In this document: positions 25,017-33,824 of the stretch, piece by piece
Layout: each line of letters begins with the position of its first letter
How positions within the stretch are numbered: position 1 is the first letter of the stretch
Assembly (NCBI GenBank): GCA_020161615.1
Contig: JAIUPD010000003.1
Span: forward strand, 434,001 to 498,000
Length of the DNA stretch: 64,000 nt
Reading direction: 5' to 3'
Origin: Pseudomonadota bacterium
GTDB lineage: Bacteria; Pseudomonadota; Alphaproteobacteria; Rhodobacterales; Rhodobacteraceae
The notes under the pieces: model-generated
What the model saw: the letters and a program-made list of their open reading frames with translations, nothing else
The model's database searches: none
Told to the model about the DNA's origin: nothing
Position numbers and translations under genes: made by a program

Positions 25017-25961
25017 ATGACCTTCATGAAAATGACCCTCGGCGCGACGGCGCTGGCGCTGATGACCGGCTCGGCCATCGCCCAGACGCAGGTGGTCGGC
25101 GTGTCGATCCCGGCCGCGACGCATGGCTGGGCCGGCGGGATGAACTTCTTCGCGCAGGACGCCATCAACCGGCTGGAAGAGGTCTATCCCGAGCTCGATT
25201 TCGTGCTCGCCACCGCCTCGGACCCGGCGCAACAGGTCAACGACATCGAGGATATGGTCGCCACCCGCAACATCAGCGCGCTGGTCGTCCTGCCCTTCGA
25301 ATCGGAACCCCTGACCGCCCCGGTGCAGGCCGTCTCGGAAGCCGGGATCTGGGTCACGGTCGTTGACCGCGGTCTGTCGGTCGAGGGGATCGAAGACCTC
25401 TATGTCGCGGGCGACAACCCCGGCTTTGGCCGTGTCTCGGGCGAATACATGCTCTCGGCCATGCCCGAGGGCGGCGATATCGTCGTCTTCCGCGGCATCG
25501 CCTCGACCATCGACAACGAGCGGGTCGACAATTTCATGGCCGCAATCGAAGGCTCGAACATCAACGTTCTGGCGGCCGAACACGGCAACTGGAACCGCGA
25601 CACCAGCTTCGAGGTGATGCAGGACTTCCTGTCGCGCTTCCCCGAGATCGACGCGGTCTGGGCCTCGGACGATGACATGGCGCTGGGCGTCCTGGCCGCC
25701 ATCGAGGCCGCGGGCCGCACCGACATCCAGTTCGTTCTGGGCGGCGCGGGCATGAAAGAGATGATCGCCCGCACCCGCGACGGCGACCCGATGATCCCGG
25801 CGAACGTGACCTATCCGCCGGCGATGATCGCCACGGCCATCGAACTGACGGCGGTGGGCCTGACCTCGAACGCGCCCGTGGCGGGCGAGTTCATCATCGG
25901 TTCGGTGCTGGTCACGCCCGAGAACGCGGCCGATTTCTACTTCCCCGACAGCCCGTTCTGA
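25017..25961 (+). CDS. Sugar ABC transporter substrate-binding protein (RbsB-like)
   Basis: A 314-residue periplasmic receptor of the ribose-binding-protein class, with a short signal peptide (MKMTLGATALALMTGSAIA) and the typical hinge segments VVGVSIPAATHGW, DRGLSVEG and WASDDDMALG. GGGAGGAG lies eight bases before ATG 25017; the ATG at 25026 is an alternative. In most CUT2 operons the receptor gene comes first; here it is last, just before a strong terminator. Ligand is probably a hexose, pentose or polyol handled by the two enzymes upstream. Confidence 0.9.
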   Translation: MTFMKMTLGATALALMTGSAIAQTQVVGVSIPAATHGWAGGMNFFAQDAINRLEEVYPELDFVLATASDPAQQVNDIEDMVATRNISALVVLPFESEPLTAPVQAVSEAGIWVTVVDRGLSVEGIEDLYVAGDNPGFGRVSGEYMLSAMPEGGDIVVFRGIASTIDNERVDNFMAAIEGSNINVLAAEHGNWNRDTSFEVMQDFLSRFPEIDAVWASDDDMALGVLAAIEAAGRTDIQFVLGGAGMKEMIARTRDGDPMIPANVTYPPAMIATAIELTAVGLTSNAPVAGEFIIGSVLVTPENAADFYFPDSPF

Positions 25962-25981
25962 TCTGACCGCCGACGCAATCC

Positions 25982-26013
25982 GGCCCGGCAGCGCAGGCTG
26001 CCGGGCCTTTGCT
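25982..26013 (+). terminator. Rho-independent terminator of the sugar ABC operon
   Basis: A perfect 11-bp stem, GGCCCGGCAGC with GCTGCCGGGCC around a GCAG loop (25982-26007), followed by TTTGCTT. It stands 21 bases after the binding-protein stop codon. Confidence 0.85.
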
Positions 26014-26099
26014 TGCCCGGCCCTCGGCCGACCCGGTTCCGCATCCCGGGCCTTTGCTTGCCCGGCCCTCGGCCGACCCGGTTCCGCATCCCGGGCCTT
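26001..26099. repeat. 45-bp tandem duplication overlapping a terminator arm
   Basis: A unit beginning CCGGGCCTTTGCTTGCCCGG is present at 26001-26045, repeated exactly at 26046-26090, and begun a third time for nine bases at 26091-26099. The unit starts inside the right arm of the operon terminator, so the duplication copied half the hairpin with its T-rich tail. Identity of the two copies implies a recent or gene-converted event. Confidence 0.9.
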
Positions 26100-26192
26100 G
26101 TCGCTTTCGCGCTGCCATCGGTCGGGTGCCTTTCATCGCCCCGCCCGATAACCTGCGAAACCAAGGCCAAACATTCAGCGGAGCCCTGCGCC

Positions 26193-28694
26193 ATGAAAAC
26201 CCATGTGAGAGCCCTTGTCGTCGGCGGCGGTGCGGTGGGCACCGGCATTGCCTATCACCTCGCCAAGGCCGGCTGGGACACGATGCTGGTTGAAAGGGAC
26301 GAGCTGACCTCGGGCTCGACCTGGCACGCGGCGGGCCTGCTGCCGCTGTTCAACATGAGCTACGCCACGACCCATATCCACAAGTATTCGGTGGATTTCT
26401 ACAAGTCGCTCGAGGCCGAGACCGGCCTCAACGCCGGCTTCTCGGTCTGCGGCAACCTGCGCATGGCGCAGACCCAGGACCGCATGGACGAATACATGCT
26501 CTATTCCTCGGTCGCCGAAACCGCCGGGGTCTACCACGAATTCCTGACGCCTTCGCAGATCAAGGACCGCTGGCCGCTGGTCCGCACCGATGACCTGAAA
26601 GGTGCGCTCTTCCATCCGCAGGACGGCTACATCAATCCGGCCGATGTGACGCAGGCGATGGCCAAGGGCGCCCGCCAGCACGGCGCGCATATCGAGCGCA
26701 AGGTGCAGGTCGACAGCTATTTCTGGACCGGCGACGAATGGATCGTGTCCTGCACAAGGATGGTCGACAAGGGCGGCATGCTGGTCCCGTCCGACGAGAA
26801 ATTCGAGATCCGCGCCGAGCATGTGGTGACCGCCACCGGCAACCACGCGCAGCGCACCGCGCGCCTCCTCGGCATCAAGATCCCGGCCATTCCGGTCGAA
26901 CACCAATACATCGTCACCGAACCCGACCCCGCGCTGCAAAAATGGCGCGCGGCCGGCAACCCCGAGCACCCGGTCCTGCGCGATGCCGACGCCAAATGGT
27001 ACGTGCGCGAGGAACGCGGCGGCTGGATCCTCGGCCCCTACGAGCGCGGCGCGCCCGCGCGCTTCCTCTATGACGTGCCGGAGAGCTTCCGCGCCGACCT
27101 GTTCCAGTTGGATCTGGAGCGGATCGAGGAAGAATACATGTCGATGATCCACCGGATCCCGACCTCGGAAACCGCGGGCCTGAAGGACGATTTCAACGGC
27201 CCGATCTGCTACACCCCGGACGGCAACCCCCTCGTCGGCCCGGCCCCGGGCCTCAGGAACATGTGGCTGGCCGAGGGCTTCTCCTTCGGCATCACCGCCG
27301 CCGGCGGCACCGGCCATTACCTCGCGCAGTTGATCACCCAGGGCGAGGCCGAGATCGACATGGCCTCGCTCGATCCCAAGCGCTACGGCGGCTGGATGAC
27401 CACCGAATACGCGGCGCGCAAGAACGAGGAATGCTACGAGCATGTCTTCATCCTGCACCACCCGGACGAGGAACGCGAAGCCTGCCGCCCGCTGCGCACC
27501 GCCCCCGCTTATGACCGCCAGATCGCGCTGGGCGCGCAGATGGGCCAGGTCAACGGCTGGGAACGCCCGAACTATTATGGCCCCGTCGATGCCCCCGCCG
27601 ATTTCGACCACAATTCCCGCAGCTTCCGCCGTGGCGCCTGGTGGCAATACGCCGAGGCCGAGGCCAAGGCCGTGCGCGAGACCTGCGGCATCATCGACGC
27701 CTCGGCCTTTACCAAGCACCGCGTCTGGGGTCCGGGGGCGACCGCCTTCCTCGACCATTTCACCTGCAACAAGCTGCCCAAGACCGGCCGCATCAACCTG
27801 ACCTATGCCCTGACCGACCACGGCACGACGCGCACGGAATACACCATCGTCCGCCTGGCCGAGCACGAGTATTACCTCATCTCGGCCGGTGCTTGGACCG
27901 CCTACGACACCGATTTCCTGCATAAAGCCATCGAGGATTTCCACGCGGCCGGCGGCGCGCCTGTCGAGGCGATGGACATCACCACGCAATGGGGCGTCTA
28001 CGCCCTGGCCGGCCCCAACGCCCGCGCCATCCTGAACGAGATCGTCAAGGACGCGAACCCGGAAACCGTGCTGTCGAACAAGCGCTTCCCCTGGCTCAGC
28101 TACCGCGACATCGAGCTGGGCATGTGCCCGGTGCGCGCGATCCGCGTGGCCTATACGGGCGAGCTGGGCTGGGAGCTGCATTATCCCATTGAGTTCGGCC
28201 GCTACCTCTGGGATCTGCTGATGCAGGCCGGGGCCAAGCACGGGCTGAAGCCGGTCGGCGCCCGCGCCCAGAACTGGCTGCGGCAGGAGAAGTCCTACCG
28301 CGCCTTCGGCACCGAACTCGGCCGCGACGCGACCCCCGCCGAGGCCGGTCTTGACCGCTTCATCGACCTGACCAAGGACTTCCGCGGCAAGCAGGCGATG
28401 ATCGACACCGGCATCCGCGCCAAATGCGTGACGCTGCTGATCGACGGCCCGTCCGACACAGATCCCTGGGGCAAGGAAGCGCTGCTTCTGGACGGCCGCA
28501 AGGTCGGCCGCCTGACCTCGGGCGGCTGGTCCGTGGCCTTCGGCAAGCAGATCGGCATGGGCTATGTCGAACCCGCGCTGGCCGAGGTGGGAACGAAGTT
28601 GAAGGTGAAGATCCAGCTCAAGGAATGGGACGCCGTGGTTGTCGAGGACAGCCCCTATGACCCGACCAACGCCGTGATCCGCAAGGACGGGTGA
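26193..28694 (+). CDS. Dimethylglycine/sarcosine dehydrogenase-like flavoprotein with GcvT domain
   Basis: An 833-residue two-part enzyme. The N-terminal FAD-dependent oxidoreductase half has the dinucleotide loop VVGGGAVGTGI and STWHAAG, where His45 is at the position of the covalent flavin link in dimethylglycine and sarcosine dehydrogenases. The C-terminal half is a folate-binding GcvT-type domain (YTGELGWELHYPIE and later). It would demethylate an N-methyl glycine derivative and pass the carbon to tetrahydrofolate. The start is ATG 26193; the open frame extends upstream only through the tandem repeat, which is not coding. It is monocistronic with its own terminator. Confidence 0.9.
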   Translation: MKTHVRALVVGGGAVGTGIAYHLAKAGWDTMLVERDELTSGSTWHAAGLLPLFNMSYATTHIHKYSVDFYKSLEAETGLNAGFSVCGNLRMAQTQDRMDEYMLYSSVAETAGVYHEFLTPSQIKDRWPLVRTDDLKGALFHPQDGYINPADVTQAMAKGARQHGAHIERKVQVDSYFWTGDEWIVSCTRMVDKGGMLVPSDEKFEIRAEHVVTATGNHAQRTARLLGIKIPAIPVEHQYIVTEPDPALQKWRAAGNPEHPVLRDADAKWYVREERGGWILGPYERGAPARFLYDVPESFRADLFQLDLERIEEEYMSMIHRIPTSETAGLKDDFNGPICYTPDGNPLVGPAPGLRNMWLAEGFSFGITAAGGTGHYLAQLITQGEAEIDMASLDPKRYGGWMTTEYAARKNEECYEHVFILHHPDEEREACRPLRTAPAYDRQIALGAQMGQVNGWERPNYYGPVDAPADFDHNSRSFRRGAWWQYAEAEAKAVRETCGIIDASAFTKHRVWGPGATAFLDHFTCNKLPKTGRINLTYALTDHGTTRTEYTIVRLAEHEYYLISAGAWTAYDTDFLHKAIEDFHAAGGAPVEAMDITTQWGVYALAGPNARAILNEIVKDANPETVLSNKRFPWLSYRDIELGMCPVRAIRVAYTGELGWELHYPIEFGRYLWDLLMQAGAKHGLKPVGARAQNWLRQEKSYRAFGTELGRDATPAEAGLDRFIDLTKDFRGKQAMIDTGIRAKCVTLLIDGPSDTDPWGKEALLLDGRKVGRLTSGGWSVAFGKQIGMGYVEPALAEVGTKLKVKIQLKEWDAVVVEDSPYDPTNAVIRKDG

Positions 28695-28750
28695 GGGGCG
28701 CGCCACGCCGCAGGGAGCGTGCTCGCACACACTAACCCGAAACATAGGAA

Positions 28751-28773
28751 GGGCCGCGCAAGCGGCCCTTTTT
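28751..28773 (+). terminator. Rho-independent terminator after the dimethylglycine dehydrogenase-like gene
   Basis: GGGCCGC-GCAA-GCGGCCC followed by five T: a textbook 7-bp stem with GNRA-type loop. It closes the preceding flavoprotein gene. Confidence 0.9.
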
Positions 28774-28875
28774 GCTGCCCGAGCCGGACCAGCGGTGCGC
28801 CCCGGGGGCGTCGGCTCAGGCGTCGACCTTGAGCGCAATCTGGACATCGACGGATAATCATGCGCACCGTGACTC

Positions 28876-30051
28876 ATGCCCCTGACGCAAGACCTTGAGC
28901 AAATTCTGGATCTTGTCCTGCCAACCGATCCCAGCTTTCGGCGGATCGAACCGGCGATGATCGACAGCTGCATCCGTGACGCCCGGCATCATGCCGTGGA
29001 AGGCTCCAAAGAGGCTTTTCTGTTCTCAGCGATGCGCCTGCTCGCACTCCCCGACAACGGCCACACCCGGCTGATCCCGAACGATTCCATCTCGGTGCTT
29101 CCGCTGAGGTTCGTCAGCGTCGGGACAGGCGTGCAGTTAACTGGCCCGGCGTCCGAAACGACTGCACCACGAGGAGAATTGATTGCCGTCAACGGCACAA
29201 CATGGGAGCAAATCGAAGCCGCCGCAGCGACATTTCTTGCGGGAACGCGCCAGAGGAAACGGGTCATCGGACCACTTCTTCTCGCATGGCCCTATGCATT
29301 GGCCCGCCTGGGCTTTTCTTCAGGAAAGAACACGACCGAATATCGCGTGAAAGCCGAAGATGGGCAGATAACCGACTTTGAGTTGGAGAATGCGCACACG
29401 GTTCCTGCCTCCATGCTTTACCCGAGAAATGAGCATGGCAAGGCTGACCCGTGCTGGAGACCCGGGAGATTCGCCGAGATCAAGGATTGGCAGGGGCTCG
29501 GGCTTTCAATTGTCCTGCCCAGTTTCTTCGATCCCGGCGAGTCCGCGCTGCAGATGGCCATTTCCGATGTGGCAGAGCATGTAAGAGCCTACCCGAACAA
29601 GAATATCTTGATTGATATTCGCGGAAACACCGGCGGCGACTTCCTCAGAACGATGCCCTTGATCGACGCCATCTCTGAAAACACGAGCCGTCGGGTCGTC
29701 ATGCTTGTCGACAAGTTCACGTTTTCCGCCGCGATCGTATTTGTCGCCATCCTCAACTACCGCCTGAGGCGCAGGCTCACCCTCATCGGGGAAGAAATGG
29801 GGGACGGCTTGACGTTTTTCGCCGAGGGAGGGCTGCTCGATCTGCCGGTCAGCGGCGCGGTCGTTCGATACTCATCAGCGTTTCACGACTGGGAGAACGG
29901 AACCAGCAACCAGACCACGCCGGCTGACATCGCGCGGCATTTGGTCCCGGCAGGAAAACTGACTTTGGATCGGGAATGGGTCGGAAGGCCAATGGCAGAG
30001 ACTGCGCAAGAGGCGTTCTATCAACACGTTCTCAGGGCTCTGAACGATTAG
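28876..30051 (+). CDS. S41-like peptidase domain protein, atypical composition
   Basis: A 391-residue protein with the signature of the tail-specific (S41) peptidase fold in its second half: IDIRGNTGG at residues 246-254 and KFTFSAA with Ser284 as the candidate nucleophile. There is no signal peptide, PDZ domain or clear catalytic Lys, so the protein may be a cytoplasmic or non-classical member. Its codon use differs visibly from the neighbours: lower GC and rare codons such as TTA (codon 88) and ATA (codon 165), which suggests horizontal acquisition. No ribosome site is evident before ATG 28876. Neighbours give no functional hint. Confidence 0.7.
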   Translation: MPLTQDLEQILDLVLPTDPSFRRIEPAMIDSCIRDARHHAVEGSKEAFLFSAMRLLALPDNGHTRLIPNDSISVLPLRFVSVGTGVQLTGPASETTAPRGELIAVNGTTWEQIEAAAATFLAGTRQRKRVIGPLLLAWPYALARLGFSSGKNTTEYRVKAEDGQITDFELENAHTVPASMLYPRNEHGKADPCWRPGRFAEIKDWQGLGLSIVLPSFFDPGESALQMAISDVAEHVRAYPNKNILIDIRGNTGGDFLRTMPLIDAISENTSRRVVMLVDKFTFSAAIVFVAILNYRLRRRLTLIGEEMGDGLTFFAEGGLLDLPVSGAVVRYSSAFHDWENGTSNQTTPADIARHLVPAGKLTLDREWVGRPMAETAQEAFYQHVLRALND

Positions 30052-30140
30052 CCGAAGCGCGGCGGCGTCCACGTGGCGGTTGCCTCGTCCCACCCGCCCC
30101 TGCCCTTGACAACCCGCTACTCCCCACCCACCCTCCCCTC

Positions 30141-30521
30141 ATGGCCTACAAACCCGACGGATACACCGACCTCGCCCCCTATCTTCCGGTCCCGGATGCC
30201 GAGGCCGCCTTGCTCTTCTGCGAAACGGTTTTCGGGGCCACGCGGCTCAGGGTTTTTCGCGGCGAGGGCGGGGGCGTCGGGCATGCGGAATGCCGGATCG
30301 GCGACACGATCCTGATGATGGCGGAATTCGACGGGCCGCCGGCGATGCTGCATCTCTACCTTGCCGACCCCGATGCCGCCTTCGACCGCGCTCTGGCGGC
30401 AGGGGCCGAGGTGGTGCAGCCGATGATGGAAAAGGGCGATGGCGACCGGCGCGGCGGGTTCCGCGCCCCGGACGGCACGCAATGGTATGTCGCGCGACAA
30501 ATGGAGGGGGGCGCCCCGTAG
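30141..30521 (+). CDS. VOC (glyoxalase/bleomycin-resistance fold) family protein
   Basis: A 126-residue single VOC domain of the PhnB/YdeM-like kind: PYLPVPDAEAALLFCETVFGA, GHAECRIGDTILMMAEF and FRAPDGTQWYVARQ. Such proteins bind a divalent metal and a small ligand; their functions range from isomerases to antibiotic sequestration. The start ATG 30141 gives the standard family N-terminus, though no Shine-Dalgarno is seen. The stop codon lies at the edge of a dispersed hairpin element. Confidence 0.8.
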   Translation: MAYKPDGYTDLAPYLPVPDAEAALLFCETVFGATRLRVFRGEGGGVGHAECRIGDTILMMAEFDGPPAMLHLYLADPDAAFDRALAAGAEVVQPMMEKGDGDRRGGFRAPDGTQWYVARQMEGGAP

Positions 30522-30540
30522 GGTGGGATTTCATCCCACC
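30522..30540. repeat. Hairpin repeat GGTGGGAT-TTC-ATCCCACC, copy 1
   Basis: An 8-bp perfect stem with TTC loop, preceded by CCCCGTAG, and overlapping the stop codon context of the VOC gene. A second copy with the same preceding CCCCGTAG and loop lies at 30641-30659; the one changed base is compensated in the other arm. Confidence 0.8.
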
Positions 30541-30614
30541 ACACCGCCCCGGGACATTCCTGCCAAATTCTTAACGCGACAGCCTAACCCTTTGAAACCA
30601 AATACACCGAAACC

Positions 30615-30632
30615 TGTCCCACGTATGGGACA
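30615..30632. other. TGTCCCA-CGTA-TGGGACA palindrome
   Basis: A perfect 7-bp inverted repeat around CGTA, nine bases before the second hairpin repeat and preceded by an AT-rich stretch (30560-30612). It could be a protein-binding site or part of a larger repeat unit. Confidence 0.5.
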
Positions 30633-30640
30633 CCCCGTAG

Positions 30641-30659
30641 GGTGGGGTTTCACCCCACC
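30641..30659. repeat. Hairpin repeat GGTGGGGT-TTC-ACCCCACC, copy 2
   Basis: Same structure as 30522-30540 with a compensating A-T to G-C pair change. It ends 12 bases before the convergent cpdB-like stop codon. A role in transcription termination between the convergent genes is possible. Confidence 0.8.
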
Positions 30660-30670
30660 AGCGGGTCCCC

Positions 30671-32668
30671 TCACGCCCCGTCCGTCAGGTCCAGTTTCAG
30701 CCGCAGGAACCCGGCCCGGGTGAGGCCCCTCGCCTCGGGGTGGAAGGCCGCGATCTCGTCGAGATGGGCGCCCGCCCCCGGCCCCGTGTCGAAGATCACC
30801 GAGGTCCCCGGCATCGCCTTGAACCGGACCGAGCCCTGCCCGGCCCGCACCAGCGCCCCGTGGCGGGTCACGTATTGGCGCAGGATATCGCGGGTCACGC
30901 GCTCGTCCGCAAGCACCAGATTGCGGGCCTGCGCCCCGGCGAAACGGCCCGCGCCCCCTGCCCGGTAGCTGTTGGTGCACAGGATATAGCGCCCCTCGGG
31001 ATCCAGCGGGCGGCCCTCGAGCATGACCGAAACCACCCGGTTCGCCCGGGGATCCGTCAGCGCGCCGGCGTGATCGTAGCGGGCGGGCTGCGACAGGTCG
31101 TAAACCACATCGAGCGGGTCGATGACCTCGAAATTGTAGCCCGGAACCTCGGGGTTTCTGAGCGGCGTCCCTTGCGAGCCCGGTCGGACCCGGTTGAAGG
31201 CCGCGGCCGAGCGTTCCAGCCATTCCACCACCTCGGCCCCGGTCAGGCAGAGCGCGGCGATGGCATTCGGGAACGGGTAGAGATCGGCGATATGCCTCAG
31301 CGCCACCGGCCCCTCGGGCACGTCGGTATAGCCCGCAGGCCCGCCCCGTCCGCCCGACTTGAAAGGAGCCACGGCCGAGAGGATCGGCAGTTCGGCAAGT
31401 TCGGGATCGGCCAGGCGCTGGCGGACGTAATCGCGCTGCGCCTCGGCCACGACCTGCAGCGACCCCGTCACGCCGAGATGCGAGAAATAGGTATGCAGCG
31501 GCTCGCTGGTGCGGCCGACCGGACGGCGGATCGCGGCCAGCGTATCGGCATGGAGCCCCGCCACCGCCTCGGCGATGCGGCGGTCGGATTTCAGCCCGCC
31601 GGCGGGCAGGGCCCGCACCTCGGAGCGCGTGCCCAGCACCCGCCATTCGCCGCCCTCGCGCAGCAGCAGCAAGTCGATCAGCCCGACATGCGCCCCCCAG
31701 CAGCCGCCCATCACCGCCGGTTTGCCGCCGATCGTGCCGGTGGCGATATCGACATCCGGCATCGAGGAAAACATCGGCGAGGGGAAGATCAGATGGGTAT
31801 GACCGGTCAGCAGCGCGTCGATCCCGGGGGTCCGCGCCAGGGGTACGGCGGCATTCTCCATCCCCTCGGCATAGCGGGCGCCGCCGATGCCGGTATGGGC
31901 GAGCGCCACGATCAGCTCGGCCCCCGCCTCGCGCATTTCGGGCACCCAGGCCCGGGCCGCCTGCACGATGTCGCGGGCCTGAAGCCGACCGTCCAGCGCG
32001 TGATTGTCCCAGTCGATCACCTGGGGCGGGGCGAAGCCGATCACGCCGATGCGGATCGGATGGGCAAAGCCCATCTCGTCGGTGACCATCCGGTCAAGGA
32101 TCACATAGGGTTTGACCAGCGTCCGGTCGTCGCGCGGACCGGCCCCGCAGCGCGTGCTCAGATTGGCCGAAACGACCGGAAAGGCAGCCCCCTCCAGCGT
32201 CGTCATCAGGAAGTCGAGCCCGTAGTTGAATTCGTGGTTGCCGAGCGTGATCGCGTCGTAGCTCAGCGCGTTCATGGCCGCCATCACCGGGTGCAGGTCG
32301 CCGCGCCTCAGCCCGCGCTCATGGGCGACGTAATCGCCCATCGGCGTGCCCTGCAGGAAATCCCCGTTGTCGAAGAGCAGCGTGTTGGGCGCCTCGGCCC
32401 GGGCCTCGTCGATCAGCCGCGCTGCCGCGGCCAGTCCGATCCCCGCCAGGGGCCGGTCGGCATAGTAATCATAGGGCAAGAGATGCAGATGAAGATCCGT
32501 GGTTTCGATCAGACGCAGATGCACCCCACGTTGGCCGGTGGTCAGACCGCTGAAGGAAAGGGGGTTGAGCAACACATTGCCTCGAACGATCACGGTTTTC
32601 AGTTCCGGTGCAGCCTGTGGGTCGGAGGATACGCAGGCGCCCCGGTCACTCCTCTGGTTTGGGGGCAC
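30671..32668 (-). CDS. cpdB: Bifunctional 2',3'-cyclic-nucleotide 2'-phosphodiesterase/3'-nucleotidase
   Basis: A 665-residue metallophosphoesterase plus 5'-nucleotidase C-terminal domain. The metal motifs are TTDLHLHLLPYDYY, FDNGDFLQGTP, LGNHEFNYGLDF and GHTHLIFPS, in the order and wording of CpdB. The C-terminal domain carries GGRGGPAGYTDV and the base-stacking region NSYRAGGAGRF. CpdB is normally exported, but no signal peptide is visible from the GTG at 32668 or from later in-frame GTG codons, so either the start is misplaced or the protein is cytoplasmic. It is divergent from nudC, another nucleotide hydrolase. Confidence 0.88.
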   Translation of the reverse strand: MPPNQRSDRGACVSSDPQAAPELKTVIVRGNVLLNPLSFSGLTTGQRGVHLRLIETTDLHLHLLPYDYYADRPLAGIGLAAAARLIDEARAEAPNTLLFDNGDFLQGTPMGDYVAHERGLRRGDLHPVMAAMNALSYDAITLGNHEFNYGLDFLMTTLEGAAFPVVSANLSTRCGAGPRDDRTLVKPYVILDRMVTDEMGFAHPIRIGVIGFAPPQVIDWDNHALDGRLQARDIVQAARAWVPEMREAGAELIVALAHTGIGGARYAEGMENAAVPLARTPGIDALLTGHTHLIFPSPMFSSMPDVDIATGTIGGKPAVMGGCWGAHVGLIDLLLLREGGEWRVLGTRSEVRALPAGGLKSDRRIAEAVAGLHADTLAAIRRPVGRTSEPLHTYFSHLGVTGSLQVVAEAQRDYVRQRLADPELAELPILSAVAPFKSGGRGGPAGYTDVPEGPVALRHIADLYPFPNAIAALCLTGAEVVEWLERSAAAFNRVRPGSQGTPLRNPEVPGYNFEVIDPLDVVYDLSQPARYDHAGALTDPRANRVVSVMLEGRPLDPEGRYILCTNSYRAGGAGRFAGAQARNLVLADERVTRDILRQYVTRHGALVRAGQGSVRFKAMPGTSVIFDTGPGAGAHLDEIAAFHPEARGLTRAGFLRLKLDLTDGA

Positions 32669-32825
32669 TCAATGGCACAAGTTAGGCGAAACGCTGGCTC
32701 GCACGGGGCAAGTATTGACAGCTTAGGGTTGCAATTCAACTGGGAAACACTCGAACCTCCCGCGTTGCGGTGTTTCCTGCCGAATGAAAATGCCATAAAC
32801 AGCCGACAATCCAAAGGGGATAGCA

Positions 32826-33824
32826 GTGCCGCGCCAGATTGTCTTTGCTTCCGAATGGGATGACCGCCTGGCCGAGCGTCGCGCCGATGCCGCGGCGATG
32901 GCCGCGATGCGGGCCGATTCGGCCAGTCGCGTGCTGCCGCTCTGGCGGGGTCGGCCGCTGATCGCGGGCACCGAGGCGGTGCAGGCCGTGTGGCTGGCGC
33001 CGGGCCATCCGGTACTGGGCGATGCGGGCCCCGACTGGATCTTCCTCGGCCAGCACGAGGGCATCGCCCGCTTCGCCGCCGATACCTCGTCCTGGACCCC
33101 GGCCGGGATGGATGAGGCGGCGATGTCGGGCTTTTTCGACGCCACCGAATACCACCACCCGGCCCTGCCCGAGGATCACCGCTATGCCGAGCTGCGCGGG
33201 CTGATGATGCGTCTGGGCGGGATCGAGGCCTCGATGGCCTCGACCGCGCGGGGGCTGATGAACTGGCATGCCTCGCACCGCTTCTGTTCGGCCTGTGGCC
33301 AGCCCAGCGTCGCGGCGCTGGCCGGATGGCAGCGCGTCTGCCCCGCCTGCCGCGCCGTGCATTTCCCGCGCACCGACCCGGTGGTCATCATGATCGTCGA
33401 ACGGAACGACCAGGTGCTGTTGGGCCGTTCGCCCGGCTGGCCCGAGGGGATGTATTCGACGCTGGCAGGCTTCGTCGAACCCGGCGAGTCGCTGGAGGCC
33501 GCGGTCCGCCGCGAGGTCTTCGAAGAGACGAGCGTGCGCGTCGGTCGGGTGGGCTATGTCGCCTCGCAGCCATGGCCCTGGCCCAATTCGCTGATGCTGG
33601 GCTGCGTGGCCGAGGCGCTGAGCGACGAGATCACCCTCGATCACGAGCTGGAAGACGCCGTCTGGCTGAGCCGGGCCGAGCTGGCGCAGATGCTGGCAGG
33701 CGAGCATCCAAGCATCCGCCGCCCGCGCCGCGGCGCCATCGCCCAGGAATTGATGGTGCGCTGGCTGGAAGGCAGCATCGGTTTCGCGCCCAGCGGGACG
33801 GATCGCGCGGCCCATGCAGATTAA
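32826..33824 (+). CDS. nudC: NAD+/NADH pyrophosphatase (Nudix)
   Basis: A 332-residue NudC hydrolase, cleaving NADH to NMNH and AMP and able to remove NAD caps from RNA. The zinc ribbon is CSACG with CPAC, the Nudix box runs from GFVEPGESLEAAVRREVFEE, and the NudC-specific SQPWPWPNS follows it. It starts with GTG at 32826, preceded by AAAGGGG. A TTGACA at 32715-32720 is a candidate -35. It overlaps the SRPBCC-family gene by 11 bases, so the two are co-translated. Confidence 0.95.
   Translation: MPRQIVFASEWDDRLAERRADAAAMAAMRADSASRVLPLWRGRPLIAGTEAVQAVWLAPGHPVLGDAGPDWIFLGQHEGIARFAADTSSWTPAGMDEAAMSGFFDATEYHHPALPEDHRYAELRGLMMRLGGIEASMASTARGLMNWHASHRFCSACGQPSVAALAGWQRVCPACRAVHFPRTDPVVIMIVERNDQVLLGRSPGWPEGMYSTLAGFVEPGESLEAAVRREVFEETSVRVGRVGYVASQPWPWPNSLMLGCVAEALSDEITLDHELEDAVWLSRAELAQMLAGEHPSIRRPRRGAIAQELMVRWLEGSIGFAPSGTDRAAHAD

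Noticed and set aside
26013..26192. N-terminal extension of the flavoprotein frame with the repeated peptide PGPRPTRFRIPG
   Set aside because: It is the translation of the 45-bp non-coding tandem duplication; the conserved enzyme begins at ATG 26193.
26175..28973. 932-codon minus-strand open frame opposite the flavoprotein gene
   Set aside because: Shadow of a recognised enzyme; composition typical of antisense frames.
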